A stretch of 64,000 nucleotides of DNA from Pseudoduganella violacea (GTDB lineage Bacteria; Pseudomonadota; Gammaproteobacteria; Burkholderiales; Burkholderiaceae_D): contig NZ_JACHXD010000002.1 in the NCBI RefSeq assembly GCF_014191875.1, forward strand, positions 372,001 to 436,000, written 5' to 3'. A model generated the notes under the pieces. The model saw only the letters and a list, made by a program, of their open reading frames with translations. It ran no database searches and was not told where the DNA came from. Position numbers and translations under genes: made by a program. Below are positions 19,023 through 27,986 of the stretch, piece after piece (within the stretch, counting starts at the first letter, position 1; each line of letters begins with the position of its first letter).

Positions 19023-20873
19023 ATGCGATTGCACGCCCTTGCCTTCTTAAGCACCCTGTCCTTGCTGGCCGGCGCCGCGCCGGATTACCGCATCCAGCAT
19101 CTGGAGCCGATGTTCTGGTGGACGGGCATGACGCATAAGCGGTTGCAGTTGATGGTGCACGGGCCGCGCATCGCCGAACTGGAACCGGCGCTCAGCTATC
19201 CCGGCGTGCGCCTGAAAGGCGTGCAGCGCAGCGACAATCCCAATTACCTGTTCCTTGACCTGGAACTGGCCGACAGCGTGCAACCGGGCAGCTTCGACCT
19301 GGCGTTCCAGCACGCCGGCAAAACAGCGCTGACATACAGCTACCGCCTGCTGCCGCGCCAGCCCGGATCGGCCCAGCGCCAGGGCTTCAGCAACGCCGAC
19401 ACGATTTATCAGCTGATGCCCGACCGCTTCGCCAACGGCAATCCCGCCAACGACAGCCTGCCCGGCATGGGCGACAAGGCCAATCGGCGCGACGGCTCCG
19501 GGCGCCATGGCGGCGATCTGCAAGGCATGGGCGAGCACCTGGGCTATATCGCCGATATGGGCTTCACCCAGATCTGGCCCACGCCCCTACTCGAAAGCGA
19601 TATGCCGCAGCACAGCTATCACGGCTACGCCGCCACCAACCATTACCGTATCGATCCGCGCTACGGCAGCAATGAGGACTACCGCCGCTACGTCGCGCAG
19701 GCGCGCGCGCAAGGCATGGGCGTGATCCAGGACGTGGTGCTGAACCACATCGGCAGCCGCCACTGGTGGATGCAGGATATGCCGGCAAGCGACTGGATCA
19801 CCCACCAGGGTAAGTACGCCCCCACCGCCCACCACCGCGCCGCCGTGCAAGACCCTTACGGCTCGCAAGAGGATGCGCGCAACTTCACCAGCGGCTGGTT
19901 TGTCGACACCATGCCGGACCTGAACCAGGCCAATCCGCTGGTGGCGGCGTACCTGATCCAGAACAGCATCTGGTGGATCGAATATGCGGGCCTGTCCGGC
20001 CTGCGCGTGGACACTTTCGGCTACTCCGACAATGCCTTCCTCAGCCAATGGTCGCAGCGCGTGATGCTGGAATACCCCAAGCTCAATCTGGTCGGCGAAG
20101 AGTGGAGCGCGCACATCCCCTTTGTCGCGCGCTGGCAGGAAGGCAAGCAAAATCCCGACGGCTACCGCTCCCACATGCCCAGCATGATGGACTTCCCCCT
20201 CAACGACGTCCTGCGCAAAGCGCTCGCCGCGGGACCTGAAGATGAAAAGGGACTAAAAGATTTATACGAAACCCTGGCGCAGGACCACTTGTATCCCAAT
20301 CCCGGCCAGCTGGTGCTATTCGAAGGCAACCACGACCTCTCGCGCCTATACAGTGCGCTGAACAGCGATCCGGCCCTGTTCCGCATGGCGATCGCCTATG
20401 TACTGACCGTCCCGCGCATTCCCCAGTTCTACTACGGCACCGAGATCCTCATGCCCAGCACCGTCAAAGGCCGCGACGACCCCTCCTACCGCCAGGACTT
20501 CCCCGGCGGCTGGCCCGGCGACAAAGTGAACGCCTTCACGGGTGACGGTTTAAGCGGCGACCAGCGCGCCGCCCAGGCCTATGTCAAGAAGCTGGTCAAC
20601 TGGCGCAAAACCCAGTCCCTGGTCCACCATGGCAAGATGATGCACTACGGCCCCGAGGATGAGGTCTACGTCTACTTCCGCTACGATGGCCAGAAAAGGC
20701 TCATGATCGTCCTCAACAAAAACGCCAAAGAGGTCGAGCTCAAGCTAAGCCGCTTCCACGAAATGCTGGCCAACAAGACCCGCGCCACCGACATCATCAG
20801 CGGCAAAGACTACACGCTGAACAGCACCCTGCCCCTCTCCGCCCGCAGCCCCCTCATCCTCGAGCTCCACTAA
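19023..20873 (+). CDS. GH13 cyclomaltodextrinase/neopullulanase-like hydrolase
   Basis: 616 residues with a short signal peptide (MRLHALAFLSTLSLLAGAA). Order: N-terminal Cyc-maltodext_N beta-sandwich (about 20-120), GH13 barrel (about 125-520) and a C-terminal beta domain. Catalytic residues are Asp330 in GLRVDTFGY, Glu359 in VGEEWSAH and Asp438 in EGNHDLSRL; DVVLNHIGS is the first conserved region. Such enzymes open cyclodextrins and cut pullulan or linear maltodextrin, here in the periplasm. Divergent from an oligosaccharide TonB receptor, which suggests import followed by hydrolysis; the product could feed the 1-7 kb sugar locus. Confidence 0.92.
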   Translation: MRLHALAFLSTLSLLAGAAPDYRIQHLEPMFWWTGMTHKRLQLMVHGPRIAELEPALSYPGVRLKGVQRSDNPNYLFLDLELADSVQPGSFDLAFQHAGKTALTYSYRLLPRQPGSAQRQGFSNADTIYQLMPDRFANGNPANDSLPGMGDKANRRDGSGRHGGDLQGMGEHLGYIADMGFTQIWPTPLLESDMPQHSYHGYAATNHYRIDPRYGSNEDYRRYVAQARAQGMGVIQDVVLNHIGSRHWWMQDMPASDWITHQGKYAPTAHHRAAVQDPYGSQEDARNFTSGWFVDTMPDLNQANPLVAAYLIQNSIWWIEYAGLSGLRVDTFGYSDNAFLSQWSQRVMLEYPKLNLVGEEWSAHIPFVARWQEGKQNPDGYRSHMPSMMDFPLNDVLRKALAAGPEDEKGLKDLYETLAQDHLYPNPGQLVLFEGNHDLSRLYSALNSDPALFRMAIAYVLTVPRIPQFYYGTEILMPSTVKGRDDPSYRQDFPGGWPGDKVNAFTGDGLSGDQRAAQAYVKKLVNWRKTQSLVHHGKMMHYGPEDEVYVYFRYDGQKRLMIVLNKNAKEVELKLSRFHEMLANKTRATDIISGKDYTLNSTLPLSARSPLILELH

Positions 20874-20879
20874 CCCTCT

Positions 20880-21006
20880 TTGATAAATATCAAAAAATGT
20901 CCACCCTGGTGTCAGGCACCACGGTTGGACATTTTTTGCGAAAAATCAAAGAATGTCCGACTCTGGTGCCTGACACCAGGGTGGGACATTTTTTGAGCTA
21001 GATCAA
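20880..21006. repeat. paired palindromic repeat element (copy 1)
   Basis: Two ~35-nt palindromes (20892-20937 including flanking A/T arms, and 20954-20988). Cores are GGTGTCAGGCACC in the first and its reverse complement GGTGCCTGACACC in the second, so the units are inverted to each other like a BIME. Outer edges are TTTGATAAATATCA on the left and TAGATCAA on the right; the right edge supplies the TGA stop of the chemotaxis receptor gene. The T/A-rich stems could also terminate the two convergent genes. Confidence 0.85.
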
Positions 21007-22619
21007 GCCGGGAGGGCGCGCAGGGTGCGGATGCCGGGGAGGCTGGGGGCGTCGTGGAGCTTGAAGATGGAGACGGCTTCGGCCAGGCTGCTGGCTTGCT
21101 GTTGCAGGGCGTCGGCAGCGGCGGCGGCTTGCTCGACCAGCGCGGCGTTCTGCTGGGTGACGCTGTCCATCTGGCTGATGGCGTTGCTGATCTGCTCGAT
21201 GCCTTCCTGCTGCTCGCTGCTGGCGACGGCGATTTCGCCAATGATGGCGGTCACCCTTTCGACGCTGGCGACCACTTCTTCCATCGTGACGCCGGCTTGT
21301 CCCACCAGGCGGCTGCCGGCTTCGACGCGTTCGACGGAGTCGCCGATCAATTCCTTGATTTCCTTGGCGGCGGCGGCGGAGCGGTGCGCCAGGTTGCGCA
21401 CTTCGCCGGCCACGACGGCGAAGCCGCGCCCCTGTTCACCGGCGCGCGCCGCTTCCACCGCGGCGTTCAGCGCCAGGATATTGGTCTGGAAGGCGATGCC
21501 GTCAATGACGCCAATGATGTCGACGATCTTGCGCGAGGATTCATTGATGGCGCCCATGGTCTGCACCACTTCCGATACCGTGGCGCCGCCTTTGACAGCC
21601 ACTTCGGAGGCCACGCTGGCCAGCTTGCAGGCCTGACCGGCGTTCTCGTTATTCTGGCGCACGGTGCTGGTCAGCTCGACCATCGAGGAAGCGGTTTCCT
21701 CTAGCGAGCTGGCCTGCTCTTCGGTGCGCGAGGACAGGTCCATATTGCCGGTGGCGATTTCGCTGCTGGCGCCAGCGATGGTTTCGGTGCCGCTGCGCAC
21801 GCGGCCGACGATATCCGCCAGGTTCTGGCTCATTTGCTTGAGCGCCTGCAGCAGGTCGCCTATTTCGTCCTTGCTTTTCACGTCGACGTCGCAGCGCAGA
21901 TCGCCCGCCGCCACCGTCTTGGCGATGTCGATGGCCTGCGTCAGCGGTATGGTGATGCCGCGCACCAGCCATACCACGATCACGCTGCCCAGCACCACCG
22001 TCACCAGCAGCATGACCAGCAGCGAGATGGTGGCGCTGCGATTGGCCTTCTCGCTGTCGGCCGCCACTTCGGCCATCATGCGGCGCGATTGCTCGTCGAT
22101 GAAGGCGACGATATCATCAATCAGCTTGGTCGGCGCGCGGTCCTGGCCCTTCACCAAACCATCGACCACCTTGGCGCTGTCGGGATTGGCCGAGTCGTAT
22201 TTCTGCAAGGCGGCCAGATATTTTTTGCCCAGTTCATCGTGGGCGCGCGTGGCTTCGTCGACCAGCGGTGTACTGAGCTTCAGCTCATTGAGCAGGGCGC
22301 CAAGCTTTTGCAGCTCGCCCGCGGTTTGCTTGCCGCTCTTGACGAAGGCCTTGGTGTAGCGGTCCAGCAGCTCCGGATCGCCGCCGCGCAGCAGGATGTT
22401 CTTCCACTCCTGCACCTGGATCTTGAACTCGACCTGCGAACTGCGCGCGGTGTCGACCGCCTTGGTCAGCAGCACCGAGCGCTGCATGCCTTCGGCATTG
22501 CGTTCCTTGATGAAGTTCAGCGCGCTCCAACCCTCGAAGCCCACCGCCAGAATAGCGAGCAGGAAGAAGCCGCCGAGCAACCCCAGACGCACGCCGATTT
22601 TCAGATTGGCGAGTTTCAT
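21003..22619 (-). CDS. methyl-accepting chemotaxis protein
   Basis: 538 residues: a first TM helix (about 9-30), a 160-residue four-helix periplasmic sensor, a second TM (about 190-212), HAMP, then the long cytoplasmic coiled coil with the conserved hairpin region IDGIAFQTNILALNAAVEAA and GRGFAVVAGEVRNLA. It signals to CheA/CheW. No C-terminal NWETF-type CheR tether is present. The ligand is unknown; no chemotaxis kinase genes are in the window. The TGA stop lies within the edge of the adjacent repeat element. Confidence 0.95.
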   Translation of the reverse strand: MKLANLKIGVRLGLLGGFFLLAILAVGFEGWSALNFIKERNAEGMQRSVLLTKAVDTARSSQVEFKIQVQEWKNILLRGGDPELLDRYTKAFVKSGKQTAGELQKLGALLNELKLSTPLVDEATRAHDELGKKYLAALQKYDSANPDSAKVVDGLVKGQDRAPTKLIDDIVAFIDEQSRRMMAEVAADSEKANRSATISLLVMLLVTVVLGSVIVVWLVRGITIPLTQAIDIAKTVAAGDLRCDVDVKSKDEIGDLLQALKQMSQNLADIVGRVRSGTETIAGASSEIATGNMDLSSRTEEQASSLEETASSMVELTSTVRQNNENAGQACKLASVASEVAVKGGATVSEVVQTMGAINESSRKIVDIIGVIDGIAFQTNILALNAAVEAARAGEQGRGFAVVAGEVRNLAHRSAAAAKEIKELIGDSVERVEAGSRLVGQAGVTMEEVVASVERVTAIIGEIAVASSEQQEGIEQISNAISQMDSVTQQNAALVEQAAAAADALQQQASSLAEAVSIFKLHDAPSLPGIRTLRALPA

Positions 22620-22701
22620 GATGTATCCCTTGTGTGAGCAAAATGTCTCTATTGGACAGACTGCAACGCCGCCTTTCTCCTTATGGATACGCGGTCTCTG
22701 T

Positions 22702-22730
22702 GTAATACATCATGCGCCGCAGATGGGCAA
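22702..22730 (-). promoter_or_regulatory. putative sigma70 promoter of the chemotaxis receptor
   Basis: On the minus strand TTGCCC (22730-22725), a 17-bp spacer and TATTAC (22707-22702), about 80 bp before the start codon. Confidence 0.4.
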
Positions 22731-22758
22731 AAGCCAAGGAGGAACTAGCATTCAAGTA

Positions 22759-23283
22759 TCAAGCGTGGCGTGAAGGAAACTCCAGGCTATACAAATTGGT
22801 GTCGCTGCCGTCATCCTTGAAGCGCACCACTCTCACAAAGCTCAGGCCCAGCTTTTTCAGCAGATTATTCGATCGTAAATTTTGCGGAGAAGTTATGCCC
22901 AGCAGGCGCACCAGGCCGACGCTGTCGCGCGCATGCAGCACCACAGCGGCCGCCGCCTCGTAGGCATAGCCCTCGCCCCAGTATGCGGGCCAGATGGCGT
23001 AGCCGATATCGGCATCGGGCAGCGCATCGCGCTTGATCAAGCCGCACAGGCCGACCGGCACGCCGTCGCTGCTGCGCTCGACCAGATACAGCGAATAGCC
23101 CAGCCGGCGCTGCATCAGCACCGGTCCCTGCTCGATATTCTTTTCCGCCTCCGCCACGGTGCGGATGCCTTTGTCGCCGATATTCTCGATCCAGGAAGGA
23201 TCGTTGATCATCTGAAGAAAGAAAGGCGCGTCGCTGGTTTCCAGCGTGCGCAGCGTGAGGCGCGCGGTGGCAAGGATCTTCAT
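22759..23283 (-). CDS. GNAT acetyltransferase, RimJ/RimL type
   Basis: 174 residues. N-terminus MKILATARLTLRTLETSDAPFFLQMINDP and the central GLCGLIKRDALPDADIGYAIWPAYWGEGYAYEA correspond to the RimJ/RimL-like branch of GNAT acetyltransferases, which acetylate protein N-termini or small amines using acetyl-CoA. The start at 23283 is preferred over one four codons earlier because it overlaps the upstream gene's stop as ATGA, implying coupling. Substrate unknown. Confidence 0.85.
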   Translation of the reverse strand: MKILATARLTLRTLETSDAPFFLQMINDPSWIENIGDKGIRTVAEAEKNIEQGPVLMQRRLGYSLYLVERSSDGVPVGLCGLIKRDALPDADIGYAIWPAYWGEGYAYEAAAAVVLHARDSVGLVRLLGITSPQNLRSNNLLKKLGLSFVRVVRFKDDGSDTNLYSLEFPSRHA

Positions 23284-23816
23284 TGTTCCGGCCACTCGCT
23301 GGGGTCGGACAGGAATTTATACATGACGTAGACATCGACAAAACCCAGCTGCTGATGGCGGTAAGCCTTGGGCAGCGTGCCGATCACGGCGAAGCCGAGC
23401 CGCTTCCACAGCAGCACGGCCGAGACATTGGTGCTCACCACATAATTGAACTGCATGGCGAGGAAGCCGCCGGCGCGCGCCTGGCCCAGGCAGTGGCGTC
23501 CCAGCAGCTTGCCGATGCCCACGCCCTGCGCCGCCGGCGAAACCATCAACGAGGCCGTCGCCACATGGCCGCCGCGGTCACGCTGGTTGGACAGGATGCG
23601 GTACATGCCGAGCAGGCGCTCTTCGCCATCGATGCCGCTGCTGCGCGTGGCGGCCCAGGTCTGCACGCCGGGGCCGAACCAGAAGTCGTGGCAGTCCTCG
23701 CGGCTGGTGTCGGCGGCGAAGTAATAGGTGTCGCCGCTGGCGATCAATTCCTGGAAGATGGTCCAGATGGACTCGGAGTCGGCCGGCGTGGCCGGGCGGA
23801 TCTGAATATCGTTCAA
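23280..23816 (-). CDS. GNAT family N-acetyltransferase
   Basis: 178 residues: N-terminal IQIRPATPADSESIWTIFQELI, central MVSPAAQGVGIGKLLGRHCLGQARAGGF (acetyl-CoA binding motif A, Q-G-x-G-x-G/K), and NVSAVLLWKRLGFAVIGTLPKAY typical of the GNAT fold. It is the first gene of a pair with the second GNAT, overlapping by 4 bp. Substrate unknown. Confidence 0.88.
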   Translation of the reverse strand: MNDIQIRPATPADSESIWTIFQELIASGDTYYFAADTSREDCHDFWFGPGVQTWAATRSSGIDGEERLLGMYRILSNQRDRGGHVATASLMVSPAAQGVGIGKLLGRHCLGQARAGGFLAMQFNYVVSTNVSAVLLWKRLGFAVIGTLPKAYRHQQLGFVDVYVMYKFLSDPSEWPEQ

Positions 23817-23849
23817 GGTCGCTCCATGGCTCGGGGAGATAATAAATTC

Positions 23850-25151
23850 TCAGGTATTTTCCGGCGCAAGTCCAGCACTGTGCCGCAGACGAAAGTCGCT
23901 GTAGGCCGGACGTCCCGGCAGATTCAGCCGCGCTTGCGCGCGCGGCGACTCGGCCACCACTTTGCCGCGCCGCAGCACCAGACGCCGCGCCGCGCGCAGG
24001 CGGATCGCCTCCACCGCATCGCCCGCGTCGAGCAGCACCAGATCGGCATGGCAGCCCGGCTCCAGGCCATAGCCCTCCAGGCCGAGGATGCGCGCCGGCG
24101 TCTCGGTGACGGCGGCGAAGCAGGCGCGCATGGCATCCTGTCCCGTCATCTGGGCCACATGCAGCCCCATATGCGCTACCTCCAGCATATCGCCCGAGCC
24201 CAGGCTGTACCAGGGGTCCATCACGCAGTCGTGGCCGAAAGCGACATCGATGCCGGCCGCCAGCAATTCCGGCACGCGCGTCATGCCGCGCCGTTTCGGA
24301 TAGCTGTCGTGGCGGCCCTGCAGGGTGATGTTGATGAGCGGATTGGCGATGGCGGCCACGCCCGCCTCGCGCATCAACGGTAGCAGCTTGCTGACGTAAT
24401 AGTTATCCATCGAATGCATGGAGGTCAGGTGGGAACCGGCGACGCGGCCTTGCAGGCCAAGGCGCTGCGTTTCGTAGGCCAGGGTTTCGATATGGCGCGA
24501 CAGCGGATCGTCCGACTCGTCGCAATGCATATCGACGCGCAAGCCCTTGGCGGCGGCAAACTCGCACAGGATGCGCACCGACTCCGCACCCTCGGCCATG
24601 GTGCGTTCGAAGTGCGGGATGCCGCCCACCACGTCCACGCCCATGACGATGGAGCGCTGCAGATTGGCCAGCGCGCTGGGGCTGCGCAGCAAGCCGTCCT
24701 GCGGAAAGGCCACCAGTTGCAGGTCGAGATAAGGCGCAACGCGGCGCTTGACGTCGAGCAGCGCCTCCACCGCCAGCAGGCGCTCGTCGCAGATATCGAC
24801 ATGGCTGCGGATGGCGAGCAGACCGCGCGCCACGGCCCAGTCGCAGTATTGCAGCGCGCGCTCGACCAGCGCCTCCTGTGTCAGCTGCGGCTTCAACTCG
24901 CCCCACAGCGCGATGCCCTCCAGCAGCGTGCCGGACGCGTTCACGCGCGGCAGGCCGTAACTGAGCGTCGCATCCATATGGAAGTGGGCATCGACGAACG
25001 GCGGCGCCAGCAGATCGCCGCCGGCATCGATTTCCTGCGCACCGCGCACCTGCAAAGCCGGCCCCACGGCGGCGATGCGGCCATCGGCGATGGCGAGATC
25101 GATCTGACGGCGACCGTCGGGCAAGCTGGCGTTGCGGATGACCAGATCCAT
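23850..25151 (-). CDS. codA: cytosine deaminase-like amidohydrolase
   Basis: 433 residues, collinear with E. coli CodA (about 427). Metal ligands and active-site motifs are in place: AHFHMD (His56, His58), VDMHCDESDDPLSRHIE (metal His and catalytic Glu), SHLTSMHS, and AFGHDCVMDPWYSLGSGDMLEVAHMGLHV (metal Asp). It should hydrolyse cytosine to uracil and ammonia for pyrimidine salvage; related isoguanine or creatinine-type deaminases share the fold, so the substrate is probable, not certain. It is 33 bp upstream of the GNAT pair on the same strand. No codB permease is adjacent. Confidence 0.85.
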   Translation of the reverse strand: MDLVIRNASLPDGRRQIDLAIADGRIAAVGPALQVRGAQEIDAGGDLLAPPFVDAHFHMDATLSYGLPRVNASGTLLEGIALWGELKPQLTQEALVERALQYCDWAVARGLLAIRSHVDICDERLLAVEALLDVKRRVAPYLDLQLVAFPQDGLLRSPSALANLQRSIVMGVDVVGGIPHFERTMAEGAESVRILCEFAAAKGLRVDMHCDESDDPLSRHIETLAYETQRLGLQGRVAGSHLTSMHSMDNYYVSKLLPLMREAGVAAIANPLINITLQGRHDSYPKRRGMTRVPELLAAGIDVAFGHDCVMDPWYSLGSGDMLEVAHMGLHVAQMTGQDAMRACFAAVTETPARILGLEGYGLEPGCHADLVLLDAGDAVEAIRLRAARRLVLRRGKVVAESPRAQARLNLPGRPAYSDFRLRHSAGLAPENT

Positions 25152-25359
25152 GGCTGTTCCCTGTAAATGAATGATGGGGCGATTGTTTCAGAGACTGTCG
25201 GTCCCGGCAATCGGCAGCCGAATTTCCGAGCGCCAAGAACCTATGCTGCATTGCATAAATTAAGCTACTAATGATGAGAAAAATAACTTCCCAGCACCGA
25301 AAATCACCGCTAAAATCAGTTTATTGCAGCGCACCATTCCAATCGTCTCAGGAGAGCTT

Positions 25360-26028
25360 ATGTCTTCGATTACTGAACAGTTGTCTGCAGCAACCAAAAC
25401 GCAGCTGGAATCCCAGCTCAATATTCTGAACCATATCGCCAGCACCACCTTCGACGGCGCCCAGCAGGTGATCGCGCTCAATCTGAGCACCACCAAAGCC
25501 TCGGTCGAAAACTCCGCCGCCGCCGCCAGGCAATTGCTCGAAGCCAAAGATAGCGGCGACTTGCTGAGCCTGGTGCAAGCCCCCGGCTTTGACCGTCTTT
25601 TCGCCTACGGTCGCGAACTGTTCGCCATCGTCAGCAAGACCCAGGCCGGCCTGCTGCAAGCGGCCAAGGACCAGTTCCAGGACGCCAGCGCCGCCGTCAC
25701 CGCCGCCGTCCCCCAGTTGAGCGAAGTCATCAGTGAACCGGTCGCGCAAGTAGCCCAGGCCGTGCAAGCGGCCGCCCCGGTTGTCACGCCCGAACCGCTG
25801 GTCGTCGCCCAGCCGGAACAAGAGACCGGCGAGCAAGACGAGCCCAGCGACATTGCCGCCGCCGTCAAGAGCGCCATCAAAGCCAAGCCCGCCGCCTCCA
25901 AACCATCGCTCGAAGCCGCCCCCATCGAGCCGGAAGACATCAGCCCAGCCAAACCCGCTGCCGCCTCCTTCCCCGAAGTCAAACCGGCCGTCAACCTGAA
26001 ATCCGTCAGCACCAAGCCGAAGAAATAA
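25360..26028 (+). CDS. phasin family protein
   Basis: 222 residues. The first ~120 are an amphipathic helical phasin domain (SITEQLSAATKTQLESQLNI, DGAQQVIALNLSTTKASVENS, FDRLFAYGRELFAIVSKTQ), the rest an Ala/Pro/Lys-rich low-complexity tail with PKK-type ends. Phasins coat polyhydroxyalkanoate granules, implying PHA storage. The ATG at 25360 follows AGGAGA. Divergent from the cytosine deaminase gene; followed by a paired repeat element. Confidence 0.9.
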   Translation: MSSITEQLSAATKTQLESQLNILNHIASTTFDGAQQVIALNLSTTKASVENSAAAARQLLEAKDSGDLLSLVQAPGFDRLFAYGRELFAIVSKTQAGLLQAAKDQFQDASAAVTAAVPQLSEVISEPVAQVAQAVQAAAPVVTPEPLVVAQPEQETGEQDEPSDIAAAVKSAIKAKPAASKPSLEAAPIEPEDISPAKPAAASFPEVKPAVNLKSVSTKPKK

Positions 26029-26037
26029 GCCGGCTGC

Positions 26038-26170
26038 CTTTTGATCTAACGCAAACAATGTCCACCCTGGTGTCAGGCACCGGGGTAGGACATTCTTTGA
26101 TTTTGCGCAAACAATGTCCGACCGTGGTGCCTGACACCAGGGTTGGACATTGTTTGATTTTGCGCAAACG
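26038..26170. repeat. paired palindromic repeat element (copy 2)
   Basis: Palindromes 26059-26092 and 26115-26149, in opposite orientation (GGTGTCAGGCACC then GGTGCCTGACACC). The left edge is TTGATCTA; a spacer motif GCGCAAACAATG is repeated before each palindrome and once more, altered, after the second. It lies 10 bp after the phasin stop. Confidence 0.85.
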
Positions 26171-26234
26171 TTGGGCGGTCTGCGGGATTTTGTGGGGTGA
26201 GGTATGCTAGCGGGCTTGTTCCCGGGGATACTTC

Positions 26235-27986
26235 ATGAGTTTATCGAGGCTTATTGGCGGCTTCGTGCGTGTGCAATGGCGCGCGTACGCGGCGGCCGGC
26301 GCTATGCTGGCGGGCGTGGCGGTGCTGACTATTTTGGTGCCGCGCAAAATCGGTATGATGATCGACCGCCTGGCGGCGCATGAGCTGTCCGGTTCGGCCT
26401 TGCTGCTGGAAATCGGTGAGCTGCTGCTGATCGGCGCGCTGATCTACTTTTTGCGCGTGGGCTGGCGTTTGAAGCTGTTCGCGGCGGCTTATCAGCTGGG
26501 CGTGGAATTGCGCACGCGCTTTTACCGGCGTCTTTCGCTGCAGGGTCCGGGCTTTTATCAGAAGCAGCGTACCGGCGACCTGATGGCGCTGGCGACCAAT
26601 GATATCGATGCGATCGAGATGGCGGCCGGCGAGGCAATGCTGGCCGGTTTCGACGGCAGCCTGTCGCTGCTGATGGTGCTGGGCGTGATGCTGCTGGGCG
26701 TGGATTGGCGCCTGGCGTTGATCGCCCTGCTGCCCTTCCCGTTGATGGGATTGGCGTTCTGGCGCATCTCCAGCCATATCCATACCGCGTCCACCGATTC
26801 CCTCAAGCGCTTTAGCGCGCTAAACGATCATGTGCAGGAAACGCTGTCCGGCGTGCGCACCTTGCGCGCCTTGGGACTGGAACAGCGCAGCAGCGCCCAG
26901 TTCTCGGACCTGGCCGGCCATGCCGCCGCCGCCAGCCTGACGGCGCAGCGCTGGGAGGCCGCTTATGAACCGGCAGTCGGCCTGACCTTGACGGCGGCCA
27001 CCGGCCTGACCCTGGGTCTGGGCAGCTATTTGGTGTGGAATGGCGAGCTGACCATCGGCGCGCTGACCAGTTTCAGCATGTATCTGGGGCAGTTGATCTG
27101 GCCGATGTTCGCGGCCGGCTGGGTGCTGTCGCTGATCGAGCGTGGCCGCGCGGCGTTCGCCCGCCTGCAACCGATGCTGGACGAACCGCTGGCGATCGAC
27201 GATCACGGCACGCTGAACCAGCGCGTGCCCGGCGCGCTGGAATTGCGCGATGTCGGTTATGCCTATTCCGGCCAGCTGGAGCCGGCGCTGTCGAGCATTA
27301 CCCTGACCTTGCGCCCGGGCCAGACGCTTGGCCTGGTGGGACCGACCGGCAGCGGCAAATCGACCTTGCTGCGCCTGATCCTGCGCCAGCTGGCGCCGCA
27401 GCATGGCGCCTTGCGCTGGGGCGGCCATGGCCTCGACGAGTACCAGCTCAAGACCCTGCGCGCGGCGATCAGCTGGGTGCCGCAGGAATCGTTCCTGTTC
27501 TCGGCTTCGATTGCCGACAATATCGCGCTGGCGCGTCCCGAGGCCAGCCGCGCCGAGGTCAAACGGGCCGCGCGCCTGGCCGCGATCCACGACGATATCC
27601 TGCTTTTCCCGCAGGGCTATGAGACCGAGGTCGGCGAGAAGGGCATCACGCTCTCAGGCGGCCAGCGCCAGCGCGTGGCGATCGCGCGCGCCCTGCTGGC
27701 CGATAACGACCTGCTGCTGCTGGACGATGCGCTGTCGGCCGTCGATACCGGCACCGAAACGTCCATCCTGGAACACCTGGAAGAACTGCGCGCCCAGCGT
27801 CCCGGACGCAGCGCCGTCATCGCCAGCCACCGCCTGAGCGCCGTGGTCAACGCCGACCTGATCGTGGTGCTGCACCATGGCCGCATCGTCGAGCAAGGCA
27901 GCCATGACGCGCTGCTGGCCCTGGATGGCTGGTATGCCAGCCAGTGGCGCTATCAACAACTGGAGGCCAGCCTCGATGCTCTCTAA
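26235..27986 (+). CDS. heterodimeric ABC exporter subunit (MdlA-like)
   Basis: 583 residues: six-TM ABC_membrane domain (about 15-310) and nucleotide-binding domain (about 340-575). Walker A GPTGSGKST, Q-loop VPQESF, signature LSGGQRQR and Walker B LLLLDDALSAVD are visible. The residue after the Walker B Asp is Asp instead of the catalytic Glu, so this half-site is expected to be weakly hydrolytic. It overlaps the next gene by 11 bp, making a two-subunit exporter like MdlAB/SmdAB or TM287/288. The exported compound (drug, lipid or peptide) is unknown. Confidence 0.9.
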   Translation: MSLSRLIGGFVRVQWRAYAAAGAMLAGVAVLTILVPRKIGMMIDRLAAHELSGSALLLEIGELLLIGALIYFLRVGWRLKLFAAAYQLGVELRTRFYRRLSLQGPGFYQKQRTGDLMALATNDIDAIEMAAGEAMLAGFDGSLSLLMVLGVMLLGVDWRLALIALLPFPLMGLAFWRISSHIHTASTDSLKRFSALNDHVQETLSGVRTLRALGLEQRSSAQFSDLAGHAAAASLTAQRWEAAYEPAVGLTLTAATGLTLGLGSYLVWNGELTIGALTSFSMYLGQLIWPMFAAGWVLSLIERGRAAFARLQPMLDEPLAIDDHGTLNQRVPGALELRDVGYAYSGQLEPALSSITLTLRPGQTLGLVGPTGSGKSTLLRLILRQLAPQHGALRWGGHGLDEYQLKTLRAAISWVPQESFLFSASIADNIALARPEASRAEVKRAARLAAIHDDILLFPQGYETEVGEKGITLSGGQRQRVAIARALLADNDLLLLDDALSAVDTGTETSILEHLEELRAQRPGRSAVIASHRLSAVVNADLIVVLHHGRIVEQGSHDALLALDGWYASQWRYQQLEASLDAL